A DNA stretch of 38,312 nt from CAYRYU01 sp964428355. GTDB taxonomy: Bacteria > Muiribacteriota > Ozemobacteria > Ozemobacterales > Ozemobacteraceae. The notes beneath the pieces are model-generated. The model saw only the letters and a program-made list of their open reading frames with translations, was not told where the DNA came from and searched no databases. The position numbers and the translations under genes are program-made. Shown one piece after another: positions 8,228 to 17,307 of the stretch. The stretch's first letter is position 1. Each line of letters starts with the position of its first letter. The stretch is from the NCBI GenBank assembly GCA_964428355.1, contig CAYRYU010000067.1:1-38312 (forward strand), read 5' to 3'.

Positions 8228-10543
8228 ATGAAGATAGGGCATTTTAGCTCATTCTATGGGCTGATTTTCGCGCTGGTGATTTGTACCGGGACGGTTTGCG
8301 CCTGCAACCTTCCTCTAGACCCCAAAGTTTGCGTCATTCCTGACGGTGCCGAAGAAACGGGGGCAGTCGTGGATGAAAACCAATGCAGGGTGGGGATAAA
8401 GAGCGATGAGGGGGAGGAAGTCAAGTTCAAGACCTATATCGACATCACGGGGCGTGAAAATGGCCTTGTACCTACCATCGATGATTGGCATGGACGAAAA
8501 CTGATCGATCTTGAGAAGATGGAACTGTCCGCCGTTCTCAAGTTGAAATTCGGGGAGTTGATTTCCCGGAACGGGTTCAATCTTTCTGACCCCGAAGCCA
8601 TCGGTTTGGGCGGGAGCATCAGGGGGTTCACGATCACGGGAGTCGTTAAGGGAGGATCCTTTTTCGCGGAGAACTTCGAAAACAGGACTTGCGATGATAT
8701 GAACCAAGTTCTTCCAAATGAAAAGTCCGGAGATTGGGAGCGCTCTCTAGGAAATGATGAAAGAATGATCGTCACCAAGGGAAAATATTCCCAGGATGGA
8801 TCCTTTGGTTTGAAGAGCATCGCCGCGCGGTTTACCTGGGATTCTCAGGGGATTGGCGGGTGTTCCGGTTCGAGCGACAAATATGGGAACATTTCGGCGA
8901 CCTTCAATGTCCCGACTTTCCCCCATTTTTACGAAAGCATTGGGTACGTCGATATGACCTTCGATGTTTCGGGTGTGAAATGGAACTGGACCGAGGAACA
9001 CCAAAAGTTCAATGCGACCGACAGCGAATGGGAGAGGATTGGAAACGCCAAGGATTGTTCAATGCAAATTTCCGGGACAATAACCCGAACCTCTGACGGC
9101 GCTGATGGAACCGGTGGACACCCCGGCTTTTTCTTCGTCCAGGTCGAGGATAAATCCCCTTGCGTCTATTCCAACCTGATCAGCCTTCCCACAGGGTTGA
9201 CCACGACGACGGGCGAAACTTTGAGCGCGTTCGACGTTCAGTTCGAGCTGGTTGACAACAACCCTTTCCCCAAGGAAACCAGCATTCCCATTGATTTCTA
9301 CTACACGGTCGCGGTAACGGATTACCAGAACGGGAATTTTCCCGCAACCGGTAAACTGATGGACACGTTGAAGTTCCCGGAGTACAAGGACAAATTCGTT
9401 TGGAAGAAAGGTTCCACAACCGCTACCCGCACCGGGGTCAAGGCCTATGCGGGGGGTGTCGATCCCGATTCCGTCCCTGCCCTTCAGGTGGCCGGGATCG
9501 GAGGAAGCGAGAAGGCGGTAAAGGGTCCCCTCACGCATTCGGTCACCACCTGGCGGGCAAATCTCGCTTTCACCGAGAGGATGGGATACCACTTTTGCAA
9601 GGATTCGCAGGAGTGCGAAGGAAACAACGGGGGAAAGCTCTTCGGATGGGAGAGCGGGAAGCGGCTGAAATACTTCATCGTGCCGAAAGGTGACGGGAGC
9701 GGAAACCCAGGGATGGATTTCACCGAACCCGCACTCAATACCTCGGCCCAAACCGCCGAGGAAGACGGATACGCCAAGATCCAAGGCACCTTTCCCGGGG
9801 TAAGCAAGGGAACCCCCCCGGAACCTTTCGAGAATACGGTCACCGGACCGAAAACTGACAAGTGCATCGGAAATCTGGGTTCCTGGGAAGTGACCGACAA
9901 CGACCCACCCAATGTCTTTCTGGCCATCAAGGACACCCGGTTCAACCAGACCCACGTTTTCGGCGACAACACCCGTACCCTGGACTCGGGAACCGACCCA
10001 TTCAAGAACTTTTCAACCACTTCCGACAATGGTCATCTTCGCCAGGAGAGCATTCCCGAATTCGTTTTCACCGGTGGCGATTCGGACGACGAGAGCGGCT
10101 ACGACAACTTCCGCACGACCTACACCGATCCGAACTCGTTCCACAATTTCCCCGACGACCCCAACGGGATGTGGGTGGACGAGGACACCAAGCTCGAGTT
10201 GTTCGCATGGGGTTATGACAATATCAACACCTACGATGGCAGTCACGGCCTTTCTGAAGGCGCGGGTTCCGGGGGCGGGGAAGTCTGCTGGTGGGGTCAG
10301 AACAAGGACTACGGCTCATTCAAGGTAATCGATGCCCCGGGAAACGTGAATGCCAAATGGTTCCCGAACTATATCTTCCGCTATCCCAACCGCCCAAAAT
10401 CGCTCGCGGCGGGCGACTGCAGCATGGAAGTGAGTTGCAGTGACGGTCGGGGCGGCTCTAGGCGGGTATCGGTCAACGTCTACGTCATCTGGAACAAGAA
10501 GTCTATCCGGGGCCTCGAAGAAAGGAAGATGCGGCAGCAGTAG
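8228..10543 (+). CDS. Large secreted protein of the pseudopilin locus
   Basis: The 771-residue product starts at ATG 8228 after GGGGAGGGG; an in-frame TTG at 8213 is less likely because it overlaps that ribosome site. The N-terminus MKIGHFSSFYGLIFALVICTGTVCAC is a signal peptide. Cleavage before the last Cys would make a lipoprotein, but Cys at position -2 is atypical, so ordinary signal peptidase I cleavage is equally possible. The mature part is beta-rich with scattered Cys pairs, Gly/Asn/Asp-rich loops and a C-terminal Ig- or cadherin-like stretch (DCSMEVSCSDGRGGSRRVSVNVYV). I do not recognise the family. Its position after a minor-pilin set recalls the place of PilY1-type tip or adhesin proteins, but no PilY1 motif is seen. 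A surface or secreted substrate of this pilus-like system is a reasonable inference. Confidence 0.8.
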   Translation: MKIGHFSSFYGLIFALVICTGTVCACNLPLDPKVCVIPDGAEETGAVVDENQCRVGIKSDEGEEVKFKTYIDITGRENGLVPTIDDWHGRKLIDLEKMELSAVLKLKFGELISRNGFNLSDPEAIGLGGSIRGFTITGVVKGGSFFAENFENRTCDDMNQVLPNEKSGDWERSLGNDERMIVTKGKYSQDGSFGLKSIAARFTWDSQGIGGCSGSSDKYGNISATFNVPTFPHFYESIGYVDMTFDVSGVKWNWTEEHQKFNATDSEWERIGNAKDCSMQISGTITRTSDGADGTGGHPGFFFVQVEDKSPCVYSNLISLPTGLTTTTGETLSAFDVQFELVDNNPFPKETSIPIDFYYTVAVTDYQNGNFPATGKLMDTLKFPEYKDKFVWKKGSTTATRTGVKAYAGGVDPDSVPALQVAGIGGSEKAVKGPLTHSVTTWRANLAFTERMGYHFCKDSQECEGNNGGKLFGWESGKRLKYFIVPKGDGSGNPGMDFTEPALNTSAQTAEEDGYAKIQGTFPGVSKGTPPEPFENTVTGPKTDKCIGNLGSWEVTDNDPPNVFLAIKDTRFNQTHVFGDNTRTLDSGTDPFKNFSTTSDNGHLRQESIPEFVFTGGDSDDESGYDNFRTTYTDPNSFHNFPDDPNGMWVDEDTKLELFAWGYDNINTYDGSHGLSEGAGSGGGEVCWWGQNKDYGSFKVIDAPGNVNAKWFPNYIFRYPNRPKSLAAGDCSMEVSCSDGRGGSRRVSVNVYVIWNKKSIRGLEERKMRQQ

Positions 10544-10554
10544 ATGCGAATCCC

Positions 10555-10589
10555 GAACCTCGAGGATCGAGATTCGAGGTTCGAGGTTC
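10555..10589. repeat. Short inverted and tandem repeat in a convergent spacer
   Basis: GAACCTCGA at 10555-10563 is complementary to TCGAGGTTC at 10574-10582 and again at 10581-10589, the last two being a tandem overlap. It directly follows the stop of the secreted-protein gene and precedes the terminator hairpin. No function is evident. Confidence 0.6.
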
Positions 10590-10612
10590 TGAGTTTTCTT
10601 CCGAAAAGAAAT

Positions 10613-10660
10613 CCCCCCGAAGATCCTGGCTCTCCAGAAAATTCGGGGGGTTGGCTTTTT
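10613..10660. terminator. Bidirectional rho-independent terminator
   Basis: CCCCCCGAA at 10613-10621 pairs perfectly with TTCGGGGGG at 10642-10650. The 20-base loop contains a nested CTGG/CCAG hairpin. The plus strand continues TTGGCTTTTT, and the minus strand continues ATTTCTTTT. It lies between two convergent genes (8228-10543 plus and 10676-11188 minus), so it can end both transcripts. Confidence 0.85.
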
Positions 10661-10675
10661 CGCCCTTATCGGGCC

Positions 10676-11188
10676 TTATTGAGCGCTCTTCTGGATGACG
10701 TTGTCACGGCCCAGATTCGAGATATTCGGATCCGCTTCGATACCTTTCGTCCAGAGAAGCTTGTTATTGTTGCCCATCACAGAGATGTTCCCGGCCGTTT
10801 CGACCGTTACATCATTGTTGTTTCCCATCACCTCGAGGTTGGGGAGCTTTTCGATGACGATCTTGTTGTGATTCCCCATCACCTGGACTCCGGTGCAAGC
10901 TCCCTTTATAGTCAGGGTACAATGGTTTCCCACGACCTGGACCCCTTCCTCCTTGCATTCGATCGTTTCAGTGAGGTGGTTTCCCGTGATCGATTTCTGG
11001 TTCCCCGCCTGGGTGGAACCGGAAACCCCCGGGATCCCCTGGATGTTGATGTCGGGAACCTTGATGTTGATATCCGGAATATTGATATCCACTTGCCCTG
11101 GTGTGTCCTCGGCGGTGGCCGGCCAAACCGCACAAATCACCGCTGCGGCGGCGAAAATTGCCAAAAGACTGACGGAGATTTTTTTCAT
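10676..11188 (-). CDS. Secreted DUF3060-like protein
   Basis: The 170-residue product starts at ATG 11188 after a good AAGGGGG site on the minus strand. Residues 1-27 are a classical signal peptide (KKISVSLLAIFAAAAVICAVWPATA). Next is a short repetitive stretch rich in DINI (VDINIPDINIKVPDINI), then repeated GNxxxxxI and VMGNNN units (ITGNHLTE, VVGNHCTL, VMGNHNKI, VMGNNNDV, VMGNNNKL) that match the pattern of DUF3060, probably a small beta-solenoid or beta-roll. Function in this family is unknown. It is alone on the minus strand between two pseudopilin sets and convergent with the secreted-protein gene. Its start region faces the second set across a 76-bp divergent spacer. Confidence 0.85.
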   Translation of the reverse strand: MKKISVSLLAIFAAAAVICAVWPATAEDTPGQVDINIPDINIKVPDINIQGIPGVSGSTQAGNQKSITGNHLTETIECKEEGVQVVGNHCTLTIKGACTGVQVMGNHNKIVIEKLPNLEVMGNNNDVTVETAGNISVMGNNNKLLWTKGIEADPNISNLGRDNVIQKSAQ

Positions 11189-11264
11189 TTTTTCCCCCTT
11201 CCGTTTTGGAAAATGTTGCCTATATTGTAGATCAAGAAAACCTGAATGACAATCAGGGGGAGGA

Positions 11265-11855
11265 ATGGAAGGGAAAAAAGGGAGATTTTCCCCTCAAGGA
11301 GAATTGTGCCTTTTTCGCACAACCAGGGGCTTCACCTTTGTGGAAATGGTTGCGGTTGCACTCCTCATCGGAGTTTTCTCTTCCCTCCTCGGTCCTCCTA
11401 CGGAGAATTTCGTGGCCGGAACCTACGTTTCCTCTGCCGCCAAGACCTTTCTTTCCGATGTCAGGATGGCCCGGTTCGAGGCGATCCGGACTGGCAGGGT
11501 GCACAGGCTCGACCTTTCCAAGATCGAAGCCGGCAACACATATACGATCGAAGTCAGCAAATGGACGATCGAGGATATCGCCGCGGAAAGCGAACCCGCC
11601 GAATCCGATTGGTCGGTGAGTCTCGATGAACCGGAACGTGAGCTTTCTCCCGAGCTGACCGTCACCGTTTCCTCCGCCCAGCCGGTCTATTTCCTGCCGG
11701 ACGGAAAACTCGCGGACAGATGGACGATCGGAGACCCCGGTGCGCCACTGTTTCCCAGAACCATCTCCTTCAATTACGGGGCGGCCACTGCAACCCTGAC
11801 CATGAGCGGATCGGGAATTCTCTCGAGCAATGAATTCTATGAAGAAGACATTTGA
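11265..11855 (+). CDS. GspH/FimT-like pseudopilin
   Basis: The 196-residue product starts at ATG 11265 after GGGGGAGG. A 22-residue leader ends in RTTRG, followed by FTFVEMVAVALLIGVFSSLL, the canonical prepilin N-terminus with Phe1 and Glu5. The segment SSAAKTFLSDVRMARFEAIRTGR is the typical GspH/FimT helix (L..DLR.AR.EAI.R), and the C-terminal part is beta-rich. FimT/GspH proteins are minor pilins; some bind DNA during uptake. It is the first gene of the second pseudopilin set, and its 3' end overlaps the next gene by 26 bases. Confidence 0.9.
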   Translation: MEGKKGRFSPQGELCLFRTTRGFTFVEMVAVALLIGVFSSLLGPPTENFVAGTYVSSAAKTFLSDVRMARFEAIRTGRVHRLDLSKIEAGNTYTIEVSKWTIEDIAAESEPAESDWSVSLDEPERELSPELTVTVSSAQPVYFLPDGKLADRWTIGDPGAPLFPRTISFNYGAATATLTMSGSGILSSNEFYEEDI

Positions 11856-12480
11856 GGCCTCCTTCAGAAGGGAAACCCGGGCTTTTTCACTCGTCGAGGT
11901 CGTCGTTTCCACGACGGTCCTGGCGATGATGTTCATCTCTCTTCTTTCCTACGTTCAGCTGGCTTCGGAAGTCTGGCGCCGGACCGACCGGGACGTTACC
12001 CTGACCTCGGAGATGGGGCACGTGTTCGACACCTTCCGGTTCCTGACGGAAAATGCCTCCGACGTCGATCTGGCCGTTGGCCAATCGAGCAATCTCCCCC
12101 GTATCCGGATCAATGTCGCCACGGGCACTCCCTCCGGGTTGTACTACACCGGAAAGGTTCGCATCCAGGTGAAGTTCGATCCTGCCGATCCCAACCGGCT
12201 CATTTCGACCTACACCGCCTTTTCCGCTCCGGGGGGCAGTTCGATAACCTTCATCCCGGGGGATGACACGTCGAGTTCGGATCCGAAGGAGGTTTCCCTC
12301 CAGAGATACTACGGGACGATCTCCGAGCACGTGGCGACCTTCACGGTTCGCAGGGTCGCCTCCTCCTCGCTCGAGGTGTTCGTCAGGCTGGAAAACCCCG
12401 AAGCCGGGGTCGTATACGACTCGGACAATGCCACCCCGAGCCTGACGGCCACGTCGTCCTTTTTCCTTCCGGGTTGCTGA
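11830..12480 (+). CDS. GspJ/PilW-like pseudopilin
   Basis: The 216-residue product starts at ATG 11830 or three codons later at ATG 11839; neither has a strong ribosome site, which fits translational coupling to the overlapping upstream gene. The leader ends RRETRA, then FSLVEVVVSTTVLAMMFISLLSY with Glu at mature position 5. Ala replaces Gly at -1, an allowed but uncommon cleavage residue. The ectodomain (VWRRTDRDVTLTSEMGHVFDTFRFLTEN and later beta strands) has the long helix plus beta layout of GspJ/PilW. It is the second minor pilin of this set. Confidence 0.85.
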   Translation: MNSMKKTFEASFRRETRAFSLVEVVVSTTVLAMMFISLLSYVQLASEVWRRTDRDVTLTSEMGHVFDTFRFLTENASDVDLAVGQSSNLPRIRINVATGTPSGLYYTGKVRIQVKFDPADPNRLISTYTAFSAPGGSSITFIPGDDTSSSDPKEVSLQRYYGTISEHVATFTVRRVASSSLEVFVRLENPEAGVVYDSDNATPSLTATSSFFLPGC

Positions 12481-12484
12481 GCCG

Positions 12485-13204
12485 ATGGAGAAGAAGATGC
12501 CAACCCCTTCGAGGGTCCCGAAACAAAGAAATCGCCATCACCAGGCCAGACTGGGGGCGGTGGGAATCGTGCTGGCGGTGGTCGTTCTTTCCTTCATGAT
12601 GGTTGTTTCGATGAGCATTCTTGCGCTTATCACCACCGAAAGACAGGCGGCTTCGACCTCCCGTTCTGCGGAGTCTTCCTACGCACTTGCACAGGCGGGT
12701 ATTCTTTATTACATGGGTCTCCTGACCGCCACGGACACCACCTTCGTTCCGGGCCAGGAAACCAAGAGAATCCACTTCCTTTCCCGATCCGACTTGAACG
12801 ACACCTCGGTTACCAGCCCGTTGAAACAGCAGATAGGGCTTTTCACAGCGGACCCTGGGCTGGTTTTCCCGACCGTCGCCACCTCCGCCTGGATGTTCGC
12901 GAGCGGAACGACCCTGTTCCAGGAGGATGACAACCACCTTGCAAGTTCGGGACTGTTCGTGATCAAGACGTATGTCTTGACGGCTTCGCTTTCGGAATCG
13001 ATCCTGGTGAAATCGCTCGGGGCCTTTCGCCAGATCGAAGAGGGTTCCGTTGCCACCCTGTCCTATTCCCAGGTTGTGGCCCGGCTGAAGATTGATCCGA
13101 CCAGGAGAACCGTCTCCATCGACCGAATGACAAGAGTCCCGATCGAATATCCTCTTTCCGAAACTAGCCCATTCCATTCCTCCTTGTACGACCCCTTCAA
13201 ATAG
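12485..13204 (+). CDS. PilX-like pilus assembly protein
   Basis: The longest form has 239 residues from ATG 12485, but ATG 12497 (fifth codon) has GGAG just ahead at good spacing and may be the true start. The basic N-terminus is followed by GAVGIVLAVVVLSFMMVVSMSILALI, a hydrophobic helix without Glu5, then SRSAESSYALAQAGILYYMG, the AES...A.AGI segment that marks PilX/GspK-type proteins. The rest is a soluble domain without recognised motifs. It sits between the GspJ-like gene and the giant prepilin-propeller gene. Confidence 0.78.
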   Translation: MEKKMPTPSRVPKQRNRHHQARLGAVGIVLAVVVLSFMMVVSMSILALITTERQAASTSRSAESSYALAQAGILYYMGLLTATDTTFVPGQETKRIHFLSRSDLNDTSVTSPLKQQIGLFTADPGLVFPTVATSAWMFASGTTLFQEDDNHLASSGLFVIKTYVLTASLSESILVKSLGAFRQIEEGSVATLSYSQVVARLKIDPTRRTVSIDRMTRVPIEYPLSETSPFHSSLYDPFK

Positions 13205-13214
13205 GAGTCCCGAA

Positions 13215-16200
13215 ATGAACAGTATCCCCGCCCCCGCGCCCGAGAGGCCGCACGGTTCGCGGAAACGGTTGTTTCCAACCCACGGCTTTTCCCTTGTCGA
13301 AGCGCTGGTGCTGGTGATTCTCGCGGGAACCCTGATGCCTCCGATTCTCGGGACGATCATGGAAGCGGTCAGGAACAGTTCCAACCTGAGCCATGACCAG
13401 GCCGCCCGGACGATTGCCCTTTCCGTCCAGGCCCAGCTGATTGCCAGCTCCACGGGAAATTCGTATCAGGGGCCTCCCCAGGATTTCGGCGGCGAATTCC
13501 CGACAACAGACGGGGCGACACTGGCGGTCCGGGTCCGGTTCCAGCAGATGAAATCGACGGGATTCGATTCCCCATCCGGTTCTGTGGCTTCCTTTGTCAG
13601 TGCTCCGGGGAATATTTACGCCTACAGGATTTTCGTCGACCGCCTCGGAGATGCCGGATCGGGGGTGGAACCGGCCAGCCTGACCGCACTCACGGGAATC
13701 GTTTTCTCGAGCGAGATGTTCCGGGAGAATTTCTTCGTTTCATCGCCCGCCCTTGGAGAAATTGCCGCGATCAACCAGGAAACACACTCGGTCGAGTATT
13801 TTTCCCTTTCCAGCCCTCCGGGGCATATGGTCCTCAGGCCCGACAACCTGCTTCTTTTCGCCCAATGTGCCACCGGGGTTGCAGTCGTCTGCACCGATCC
13901 CGCAAGTGGCTCCTACCTGAAAGAGGTGGCCTTCGTTGGGTTGAGCGCGGGAATGTTCAACACTTCCGGTGACGGGCTCCGGGAAGACGTCGGAATGGAC
14001 ATCAGGAGGGATGGAAAGCTCCTTTTCTGCTGGGATGAAGCCGCGAAGAAGATCCGGGTCCTGAAATGTCTCGCGGCCTTTCCCTTCCTTCAGGATACCG
14101 GCTTGAGGATCGGAACCACGGAAGCCGGGGCGGCCTTCGCGGGAACGAAAGGGACCGGATTGTGCGTTTCGAACGACAACATCCTCTATGCGGCCAACCA
14201 TGATGACGGGGCGGTCCGATCGGTGAACGTCGGCCAGTGCGGGCCGGTATCTGGCTGGGTGGGAACCTGGGCCGTTCCACTCGGAGCTTATGTCGATGGA
14301 AAGCACCCACTGGATGTCAGGGCTGACGGGGGGATGATCGCGGCCCACCAACACGACCCCGTGATCGACTTTCTCTCCGCCACGAGCTCCGCGGTCCTGG
14401 TTTCCCTCGCCTGTACCAACAGCTATCCCGAGGGGGTTACATTCACCCGGGACTCCCGGTACGTGATCTCCTGCGACAAGGGAAACTCCACGAAGATGAA
14501 CTACCTGTACAATTGCGCCACGACTCCCTCGACGGTTCTCCAGAACATCAATACCGCTCTGGTCGGGTATTTTCCGACTGTCCCACCGAACAACCGGAAT
14601 GTGTATTGGACCACGAACGGAGATTCGATCCAGTATCTCGACGTTGCCACCCTGACCACCGGAGGGTATTCCGGAAACCCGGTTCCGATGACGATTGGCC
14701 TCCCCGCGGGGTTCAACTGCCTGGGAATAACGAGTCGCCGCTTTCCGATGATCTTCGTGGGAACCAGCGACGGAACCGGGCACGAACTCGCGATCATCGA
14801 CGGCGGGGCATCCAGGGTCTGGAAGACTGTCCCGCTCGCATCTTCCCCAGGATTCCTTGCTGTCAACCGTCTTGGGGACACCGTCTGGGCAGGGAACCCC
14901 GCCCGCGAAGAAGTGGAAAAGGTGCGCGTTTTCAAGGCCGGTAACGTTCTTTCCACAACGGTCGGTTTCGGGGCGGGGGTACATGCGACCGGTCTGGTTT
15001 TCAATCAGTTCGACCGGTTGTATATCCCGGGGGGAACGACCAAACAATATGACGTCACCGACTCCGGGCTCGAACTGCCCCCCGCGGGAACGGTCCGGAC
15101 CTGGGTGAATGCGGAGTTCCAATCAGCTTCGCAAACTGTGGGCTTCCACAGATCGGATCGCGTAATCACTTCCTTCGGGCCTACTGCCGGGAGTTCCGGG
15201 GGATTCCGGATCGCTTCGACGACCAGATGGGATTTTCCCGCCGGAACCCCGGGCGGTTTCATTTGGCCCGATCACCCGGTCGGTGCGATCGCACTTTCCC
15301 CCAATGACGGGGTTCTGGCTGTTCATCGGCCCGATACCGATGAGATCATCCTCTACGACCTTGGACGGGACTGGCCTCCCAGATTGCCCGTCTGGGGCAG
15401 GTTCTCCGTCCAGAAGTTCACCAACAGCGATTCCAGCGCATCCGGAGGAGATGTCCCCGTTTACCCGAAACCCTGGGGCGGGTTCGAGAATGCCCAGTCC
15501 GATGACGACATCTGGCACAGCGAGGTTTTCAACGACAAAGCGCTTCGATACTTCAGCGAGTTCAACTTTGGTCCCGGAAACCCCAGCTGGCGTTTCTATG
15601 CCTCATGCGACGATGGCAACAGGGTGATGGTCGGGACCTCGACCTTGAGTTCTCCCGACGGGTTCATCAGCGAATTCGGCTGGACGGACGCGAACTACAA
15701 CAACATGTCCAACACGAACCCTCCCGAAGCCCCGTGGTCCAAGCACGGGACCCACGACAACCGGACTCCCGCATTCACGACCTCGGAGTGGGGCAAGATC
15801 TGGTTCGAGTGGTACGATTGCGGCGGAGGAGCCAGCGCCAAGGCCGGGTTGCACAGGGACACCGCTCCCGCGAAGGACGTTTTCTTCAACGGATCGGACT
15901 CCCTGGCAAGTTTCGGATACAACCTGTGGAGCAGGCCTCCGAAGCTCAAATCGCCGGTAGCCGGTCTGCCGGCGGGGCCGACGCCCGTCGGAGGGAGAGT
16001 CAGGCTCTGTTTTTCGGCGAACGGGGAGTGGCTCTTCATCCTGGATCGCGGGCTGAAAACCGTCTATGCCAGCCACATCTTCGTCCGGACTTCCGCCGCC
16101 ACCGTCCTGACGTGGAGCATTCCCGCCGCCGACTCATCGGTCTACTCCCTCTCCGGATTCTGCCTCAGCCCGGATGGAAGCCGACTCTGGGTTGCCGCCG

Positions 16201-17264
16201 CCGGTGCGGTTGACGGCAAGCTCTATTCCCTGGACGTGGCGGACGACGCCTCATCCGAATTCATGCAGGAGAACCCCAAAACAGTGCGATTGGCGAAGCC
16301 TGCCTTTTCGATCGATGCACCCCAGGTTGCACAATTCCATCATCGGCCGCGCTGCCGGAAGATCAACGAACTCCCACAGGCACTCTGGGGTGCGAAGGCT
16401 GTCGCTTTCAACGACAAGATCTACATCGTCGGCGGGCTTCTCGCCGGTGGTTACACCGCAACGACCACGGTCCTGATTTTCAACCCCCTGACCAACCAGT
16501 TCGAGGGAAAGACGAGTCTGGCAGCGGGTTTCGGCCAGGGGGCGGTCTGCGTTCTCGACGACATGATCCTTGCATGCGGCGGAGTGAGCGGGGCGGGGAC
16601 CACGATCGTGGGGAAGACCCAAAGATACTGGCCGAACGGAGGTGACACCGCCTTCGCCGATATTTCCCGGGATTACGACGATGTTTTCAACGGTGGAGGG
16701 AGATGGCTTTCAATGGACTCCCTCGACGGTTTCGTATATTCCTTCGGGGGGATGAACTCCACGACCTATACCGGGGATTTCGGATCGTTGGGTTTCCCCC
16801 AGTCGGGCGCAAACGTCGACCTTTCAGGCTGGATCGAGGTCAAGAGCAACGGGTTCACTGCGCGCATGGGCGGGTGCGCGGTCAGGTGCGGGGAGTCTCT
16901 TTACTACCTCGGCGGATGGGACGGTACCTCGGTGAAGAACGCCACCTACGAGTTCACCCCGACCTCGGGAACGGCGGTCACCGCGAAAGCGGGTTTTTCC
17001 AACGCGAGGACCGCGCATTCCGCCTGCCAGTATCAGGGAAAGATCTATATCTTCGGGGGCCTTGATGACGGGAACGATTCGACGAGCGCGATTTCATCGG
17101 TCGAGAGGTTCGATCCGGTCACGAACACATGGACGGTTCTTCCTCCTCTTTCGAAGAAGATCGCGACGCAGGCCGGGGCTCAGCTCGGAGGGCGGATGTA
17201 CCTTTTCGGGGGCCTCGACAACAGCGGTTCCGCGATCAAGGACATTTTCGAATACGATCTCTGA
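13215..17264 (+). CDS. Giant prepilin-anchored beta-propeller/Kelch protein
   Basis: The 1,349-residue product starts at ATG 13215 after TAGGAG, which overlaps the previous stop. Residues 1-24 are a leader ending in THG. FSLVEALVLVILAGTLMPPILGTI follows, a canonical prepilin N-terminus with Phe25 and Glu29. Instead of a small pilin domain it carries about 1,000 residues of beta-propeller-like repeats (for example VRADGGMIAAHQHD, IALSPNDGVLAVHRPD, LCLSPDGSRLWVAAAG). From about residue 1050 to the end there are Kelch repeats (KIYIVGGLL, FVYSFGGM, SLYYLGGWDG, KIYIFGGLDD, RMYLFGGLDN). It is probably processed by prepilin peptidase and held in, or extended from, the inner membrane as a minor pilin with an oversized sensing or adhesive head. 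It closes the second pseudopilin set. Typical pseudopilins are 130-300 residues, so the size is exceptional. Confidence 0.9.
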   Translation: MNSIPAPAPERPHGSRKRLFPTHGFSLVEALVLVILAGTLMPPILGTIMEAVRNSSNLSHDQAARTIALSVQAQLIASSTGNSYQGPPQDFGGEFPTTDGATLAVRVRFQQMKSTGFDSPSGSVASFVSAPGNIYAYRIFVDRLGDAGSGVEPASLTALTGIVFSSEMFRENFFVSSPALGEIAAINQETHSVEYFSLSSPPGHMVLRPDNLLLFAQCATGVAVVCTDPASGSYLKEVAFVGLSAGMFNTSGDGLREDVGMDIRRDGKLLFCWDEAAKKIRVLKCLAAFPFLQDTGLRIGTTEAGAAFAGTKGTGLCVSNDNILYAANHDDGAVRSVNVGQCGPVSGWVGTWAVPLGAYVDGKHPLDVRADGGMIAAHQHDPVIDFLSATSSAVLVSLACTNSYPEGVTFTRDSRYVISCDKGNSTKMNYLYNCATTPSTVLQNINTALVGYFPTVPPNNRNVYWTTNGDSIQYLDVATLTTGGYSGNPVPMTIGLPAGFNCLGITSRRFPMIFVGTSDGTGHELAIIDGGASRVWKTVPLASSPGFLAVNRLGDTVWAGNPAREEVEKVRVFKAGNVLSTTVGFGAGVHATGLVFNQFDRLYIPGGTTKQYDVTDSGLELPPAGTVRTWVNAEFQSASQTVGFHRSDRVITSFGPTAGSSGGFRIASTTRWDFPAGTPGGFIWPDHPVGAIALSPNDGVLAVHRPDTDEIILYDLGRDWPPRLPVWGRFSVQKFTNSDSSASGGDVPVYPKPWGGFENAQSDDDIWHSEVFNDKALRYFSEFNFGPGNPSWRFYASCDDGNRVMVGTSTLSSPDGFISEFGWTDANYNNMSNTNPPEAPWSKHGTHDNRTPAFTTSEWGKIWFEWYDCGGGASAKAGLHRDTAPAKDVFFNGSDSLASFGYNLWSRPPKLKSPVAGLPAGPTPVGGRVRLCFSANGEWLFILDRGLKTVYASHIFVRTSAATVLTWSIPAADSSVYSLSGFCLSPDGSRLWVAAAGAVDGKLYSLDVADDASSEFMQENPKTVRLAKPAFSIDAPQVAQFHHRPRCRKINELPQALWGAKAVAFNDKIYIVGGLLAGGYTATTTVLIFNPLTNQFEGKTSLAAGFGQGAVCVLDDMILACGGVSGAGTTIVGKTQRYWPNGGDTAFADISRDYDDVFNGGGRWLSMDSLDGFVYSFGGMNSTTYTGDFGSLGFPQSGANVDLSGWIEVKSNGFTARMGGCAVRCGESLYYLGGWDGTSVKNATYEFTPTSGTAVTAKAGFSNARTAHSACQYQGKIYIFGGLDDGNDSTSAISSVERFDPVTNTWTVLPPLSKKIATQAGAQLGGRMYLFGGLDNSGSAIKDIFEYDL

Positions 17265-17307
17265 TCTGCGTCCGGTTGAGTGCCCGGTGCCGGGGGGGGG
17301 AGAGCCG

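Noticed and set aside
10544..11230. 228-codon plus-strand frame after the secreted-protein gene
   Set aside because: It is the mirror of the DUF3060-like gene, which has a signal peptide, repeat motifs, a ribosome site and a terminator on the minus strand. The plus frame also runs through that terminator.
13740..15122. 460-codon minus-strand frame inside the giant prepilin gene
   Set aside because: GC-rich codons on the plus strand leave few stops on the other strand. The product has no motif and no start signal, while the plus frame shows clear propeller repeats.
17291..17300. Run of G residues as a programmed frameshift site
   Set aside because: It lies in the spacer between two convergent genes, not inside a coding sequence, so it cannot shift a frame.
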